A stretch of DNA of 58,810 nucleotides, taken from Thermovirga sp. GTDB lineage: Bacteria; Synergistota; Synergistia; Synergistales; Thermovirgaceae. Where the stretch lies: the NCBI RefSeq assembly GCF_017656375.1, contig NZ_JACDOB010000008.1, positions 1 through 58,810 of the forward strand, given 5' to 3'. The notes under the pieces were generated by a model. The model had not been told where the DNA came from. It ran no database searches and worked only from the letters and a program-made list of their open reading frames with translations. The position numbers and the translations under genes are program-made. Below are positions 56,307 to 58,810 of this stretch, in pieces; position 1 is the first letter of the stretch, and every line of letters begins with the position of its first letter.

Positions 56307-57095
56307 ATGAGGATGAGGATCTCAATTATTCAAATGGATATAGTGAAAGGATGCCCTGATAAAAATTTTGAGAGTGTAACAAAAAAAATAGAGGAAGCAT
56401 CGGCGTCAACCCCAGATGTAATTTTGTTGCCGGAGATGTGGAACACGTCTTATTCTCTTGAAAATATTTCAGAGATAGGGGATTCTAACGGGAAAAGAAC
56501 AAAAGAAGCGATGTCGTCGCTTGCAAAAAAATTTAATGTCAATATAGTTGCAGGATCTGTTGCCGCTGTGAGATGTGGAAAAGTCTACAACAAGTTAATG
56601 GTGTTTAATAGGGATGGAGAGCAAATAGCAGAATATGACAAGCTACACTTGTTTGGCCTCATGGATGAGAATAAGTACATTTCTCCTGGCGAAAAACTTT
56701 GTCTGTTCGAACTGGACGGCATCAAATGCGGAGCAATGATATGTTATGACCTTCGTTTCCCCGAATTGGCCAGGATGCTGACGTTGAAGGGGAGCAAGAT
56801 GCTTTTTATTCCGGCCCAGTGGCCTGAACCTAGAATTCATCATTGGAGAACCCTTATGATGGCTAGGGCTATTGAAAATCAGGTTTTTATGGTTGCCTCC
56901 AATAGGGTTGGGGTTGAAGAGCCCAACATATTTGTAGGAGGTTCCATGGTTGTAGATCCCTGGGGGCAGATCCTTGCGGAGCTCCGTAATGGAGAAGAGA
57001 GCATAGTCGAAGCAAGTATTGATTTTGAAGTTCTCCAGGATGCTAGAAGGACTATACCTGTCCTTCAGGATAGGCGCCTGGATATATATAAATGA
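56307..57095 (+). CDS. Carbon-nitrogen hydrolase, nitrilase superfamily (omega-amidase-like)
   Basis: 262 aa. The Glu-Lys-Cys triad is visible in LLPEMWNTSYS, YDKLHLFG and GAMICYDLRFPE. The MWNT/YDLRFPE pattern fits the branch that contains omega-amidase (Nit2/YafV), which hydrolyses 2-oxoglutaramate or 2-oxosuccinamate in metabolite repair and methionine salvage. Preceded by a strong GGAGGAGGGAGG. It stands alone before the tRNA gene. Confidence 0.9.
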   Translation: MRMRISIIQMDIVKGCPDKNFESVTKKIEEASASTPDVILLPEMWNTSYSLENISEIGDSNGKRTKEAMSSLAKKFNVNIVAGSVAAVRCGKVYNKLMVFNRDGEQIAEYDKLHLFGLMDENKYISPGEKLCLFELDGIKCGAMICYDLRFPELARMLTLKGSKMLFIPAQWPEPRIHHWRTLMMARAIENQVFMVASNRVGVEEPNIFVGGSMVVDPWGQILAELRNGEESIVEASIDFEVLQDARRTIPVLQDRRLDIYK

Positions 57096-57137
57096 AACTA
57101 AACTTAGGCACATCTACAAAAAAATGCATCTTAGAGG

Positions 57138-57166
57138 TTGACAAAATGGCCTAAGGATAACAAAAT
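57138..57166 (+). promoter_or_regulatory. Promoter of tRNA-Leu
   Basis: TTGACA (57138-57143), a 17-bp spacer and CAAAAT (57161-57166). The expected start is a few bases before the mature tRNA end at 57179. Confidence 0.6.
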
Positions 57167-57178
57167 ATTCTTGCGCTT

Positions 57179-57266
57179 GCCGGAGTGGCGGAATTGGTAG
57201 ACGCAGCGGACTCAAAATCCGCCGGACCTTGGGTCTGTGGGAGTTCGAGTCTCCCCTCCGGCACCA
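57179..57266 (+). tRNA. tRNA-Leu (anticodon CAA)
   Basis: 88 nt with a long variable arm, as for class II tRNAs. Acceptor stem GCCGGAG pairs with CTCCGGC, the anticodon stem GCGGA/TCCGC frames the loop CTCAAAA with anticodon CAA (reads UUG), and the T arm has GTTCGAGTC. The CCA end is encoded. Confidence 0.97.
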
Positions 57267-57279
57267 ATAAAGTACAGAA

Positions 57280-57310
57280 AGCCTCAGGCTGTCACGCCTG
57301 GGGCTTTTTT
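57280..57310 (+). terminator. Rho-independent terminator after tRNA-Leu
   Basis: AGCCTCAGGC pairs with GCCTGGGGCT (one T-G pair) over 10 bp with a 6-nt loop, followed by six T residues. Confidence 0.92.
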
Positions 57311-57402
57311 ATAAGATAGAATGGATGTTTAGTTGTTTTTGCTATATATTTTTGGCAAGATGTTTTATTGATACTATTAAAGAATAATGGAGATATGTTT
57401 TC

Positions 57403-58233
57403 TTGCGAAAGATATTAGGTTTTTTGTGTGAGGATGCGCCAATACTCAAAAAGAGAGGAATTGCCTATTGGTTGCCAATAGGCATGGCGGGGTTTTTACT
57501 CATAGTTTTTTGCCTTATGGAGTTGTGGATTAAAGGCCTTTGGGATGACTATTCAATAGTGTCTTTAGATAGTTATCTATCCATAAAAATTTTAAGTTTA
57601 AGAAATTCCTTTGGGCTTGAGCTTTTCAGTAAAATTACGATGTTGGGAAATTGGCAAGTTATTTCAGGAGGTATTGTTCTTGTCTTGATATACCTTCTTG
57701 TTGTGGCAAAAAGAAGAGACCTTTTTTTTCCGTTTCTGGTTTCCATGTTGGGATGTTCTGTTTTTACCGCTATAACTAAGGAGCTTTTAAAAAGGCAACG
57801 TCCCTTCAATTTGACGGACGTTCTAGGTTATTCTTTCCCTAGCGGACATACATCTCATACGGCTTGCTTCTATGGTTTTGTGCTTTTCTTACTATTGCGC
57901 AAGGTAAAAAAGCCTCTTTATAAAGTTGGAGGATTTATTTTGTGGTTGGGAATAACTTCTTTGGTGGGGTTTAGCCGTTTGTATTTAGATGTTCATTATC
58001 TTAGCGATGTTTTGGCAGGTGCTTTTTTGGGAAGTGCTTGGCTTTTGGTGGGAATAAGTATGGTCGGGCTATTTAATGTTCATTACGAATCTATTCATCA
58101 TTATTATGGCCATATTGTTTTTAACTCTGGAAAGTTTTACACTTGTTCTGTTTTTTTGTTCCTTGTAACATGGTTTATTTTATACCTAATTGTTGCTTTT
58201 ATCTTTTCTCCAGAGTATGTCCCAGTTTCATAA
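57403..58233 (+). CDS. PAP2-family membrane phosphatase
   Basis: 276 aa, five to six transmembrane helices. The three acid-phosphatase motifs are present in order: KELLKRQRPFN, FPSGHTSHT and SRLYLDVHYLSDVLAG. It faces the periplasm and may recycle undecaprenyl pyrophosphate or act on lipid phosphates. The N-terminus carries a 25-residue cytosolic stretch. The start is a TTG at 57403 preceded by GGAGATATG. It is followed by a convergent Lrp-type gene. Confidence 0.9.
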   Translation: MRKILGFLCEDAPILKKRGIAYWLPIGMAGFLLIVFCLMELWIKGLWDDYSIVSLDSYLSIKILSLRNSFGLELFSKITMLGNWQVISGGIVLVLIYLLVVAKRRDLFFPFLVSMLGCSVFTAITKELLKRQRPFNLTDVLGYSFPSGHTSHTACFYGFVLFLLLRKVKKPLYKVGGFILWLGITSLVGFSRLYLDVHYLSDVLAGAFLGSAWLLVGISMVGLFNVHYESIHHYYGHIVFNSGKFYTCSVFLFLVTWFILYLIVAFIFSPEYVPVS

Positions 58234-58257
58234 GCGTGCAGATTAGTTTAGTTTGGC

Positions 58258-58312
58258 AAAACCCTATAATGCCCTATTCGATATCTTACATGCTAAAAAT
58301 TTTATAGGGTTT
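58258..58312. terminator. Possible bidirectional terminator between the PAP2 and Lrp genes
   Basis: AAACCCTATAA (58258-58268) is complementary to TTATAGGGTTT (58302-58312). The loop is 33 nt and the right arm overlaps the end of the Lrp-type gene, so efficiency is doubtful. Confidence 0.4.
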
Positions 58313-58747
58313 ATTTATGGCTATTGATGTTGAAGGCCTACCGAAATCATACAGAGTGTTTAGAAATTCATTAAGTTCCTTCATGGATGGGAAAGTAGCT
58401 TCCACGTATATATCTATATCGCCTGTCACATTCCAGAACTGTCTTACAGGTCCTTCTTTAGGCAGTTTTTGAAGCAGCGCTTTTTCTTTCTGTGGAGAGT
58501 GGCATTTTATAGCTATGATCGCTGTAATGGGAAACCCTAGCATTTCTTCATCGATTATAGCAGAGTACCCCAGTATGATTCCTAGTTGTTCCTGTTTTTT
58601 GATCCTCTCTCCTACGCTAGAGCAGGAAAGGCCTACTTCAGCCCCTATTTCTTTCAGGGAGGATTTGGCATCTTTTCGGAGTATCTCAATAATTTTTTTG
58701 TTTATGTCATCCATTATCGTCGTCGAGAAGCTTGCTTTTTTACCCAT
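58286..58747 (-). CDS. Lrp/AsnC-family transcriptional regulator
   Basis: 153 aa. The N-terminal helix-turn-helix is MDDINKKIIEILRKDAKSSLKEIGAEVGLSCSSVGERIKKQEQLGII, read in pieces, and the C-terminal RAM ligand domain has FPITAIIAIKC and FWNVTGDIDIYVEATF. Such proteins sense amino acids and usually control transport or catabolism. ATG 58747 follows GGAGGTAAG. Its target is probably outside the window. Confidence 0.92.
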   Translation of the reverse strand: MGKKASFSTTIMDDINKKIIEILRKDAKSSLKEIGAEVGLSCSSVGERIKKQEQLGIILGYSAIIDEEMLGFPITAIIAIKCHSPQKEKALLQKLPKEGPVRQFWNVTGDIDIYVEATFPSMKELNEFLNTLYDFGRPSTSIAINKPYKIFSM

Positions 58748-58810
58748 GCTTACCTCCATATGACTGTATAAAAATGATTGTGTAGAGAAGTTTTAGCAGA
58801 ATTTAAGCAA

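Noticed and set aside
1-58810. CRISPR arrays, insertion sequences, prophage or attachment sites
   Set aside because: No regularly spaced direct repeats, transposase or integrase signatures, terminal inverted repeats or tRNA-end duplications were seen. The tRNA-Leu 3' end is not repeated nearby.

Overview
This 58.8-kb window looks like chromosome of an anaerobic, amino-acid- and organic-acid-fermenting bacterium. The markers are an oxygen-sensitive glycyl radical enzyme, a tungsten-type aldehyde:ferredoxin oxidoreductase, Feo ferrous-iron uptake, paired MinD-like ATPases carrying ferredoxin inserts, TRAP transport and citrate lyase. Moderate GC and heavy use of AGG/AGA/ATA codons would fit a member of the Synergistota, possibly a moderate thermophile. 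That placement is inferred from gene content and style, not shown by a marker gene. I see no prophage, insertion sequence, CRISPR array or rRNA. The only tRNA is tRNA-Leu(CAA).

Layout. 1-7 kb: 3' end of a glycyl radical enzyme, a sugar-nucleotide epimerase, a phosphohexomutase, and an mrfAB-like DNA-repair pair. 7-16 kb: a carbon-metabolism island on the minus strand. One promoter with a palindromic operator drives a GntR regulator, an HD-domain protein, two different aconitase-family large/small pairs and an NADP-type isocitrate dehydrogenase. After a terminator comes citDEF (citrate lyase). Together these could connect 2-oxoglutarate with oxaloacetate plus acetate. 16-23 kb: a small HTH/coiled-coil protein, a glycine-betaine-type ABC transporter, an exported rhodanese-like protein with no catalytic cysteine, a uridine-kinase-like protein and a short LacI-type regulator. 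23-27 kb: homoserine dehydrogenase and aldehyde:ferredoxin oxidoreductase, then a compact regulated locus. That locus has tandem promoters, a LacI-type operator, a 22-codon leader ORF and a hairpin over the ribosome-binding site, all ahead of a 61-residue protein with an internal repeat.

27-42 kb is iron-centred: an RNase H-SWIM fusion, a FecCD-type ABC permease and ATPase, feoAB with an operator palindrome, a NifX-like protein plus Mrp ATPase, a TRAP transporter with a VanX-like dipeptidase, two MinD-ferredoxin ATPases plus a second NifX-like protein, and a Fur-family regulator with a Cys-rich tail. Fur-box-like sites lie before both NifX-like genes. 42-58 kb is mostly single genes: YchF, an Old-Yellow-Enzyme-type reductase, a D-aminopeptidase, YitT, UspA, prepilin peptidase, a SYLF protein, a degenerate GGDEF protein, a probable 6S RNA upstream of a HAD hydrolase and rarA, an EamA permease with a GntR regulator, a PduO-type cobalamin adenosyltransferase, a Cys-rich protein, a thioesterase, a nitrilase-family amidase, tRNA-Leu, a PAP2 phosphatase and an Lrp-type regulator.

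The parts most worth following up are the tricarboxylate island with its divergent second aconitase-like pair, and the LacI-operator/leader-peptide/repeat-protein locus near 26.3-26.8 kb.
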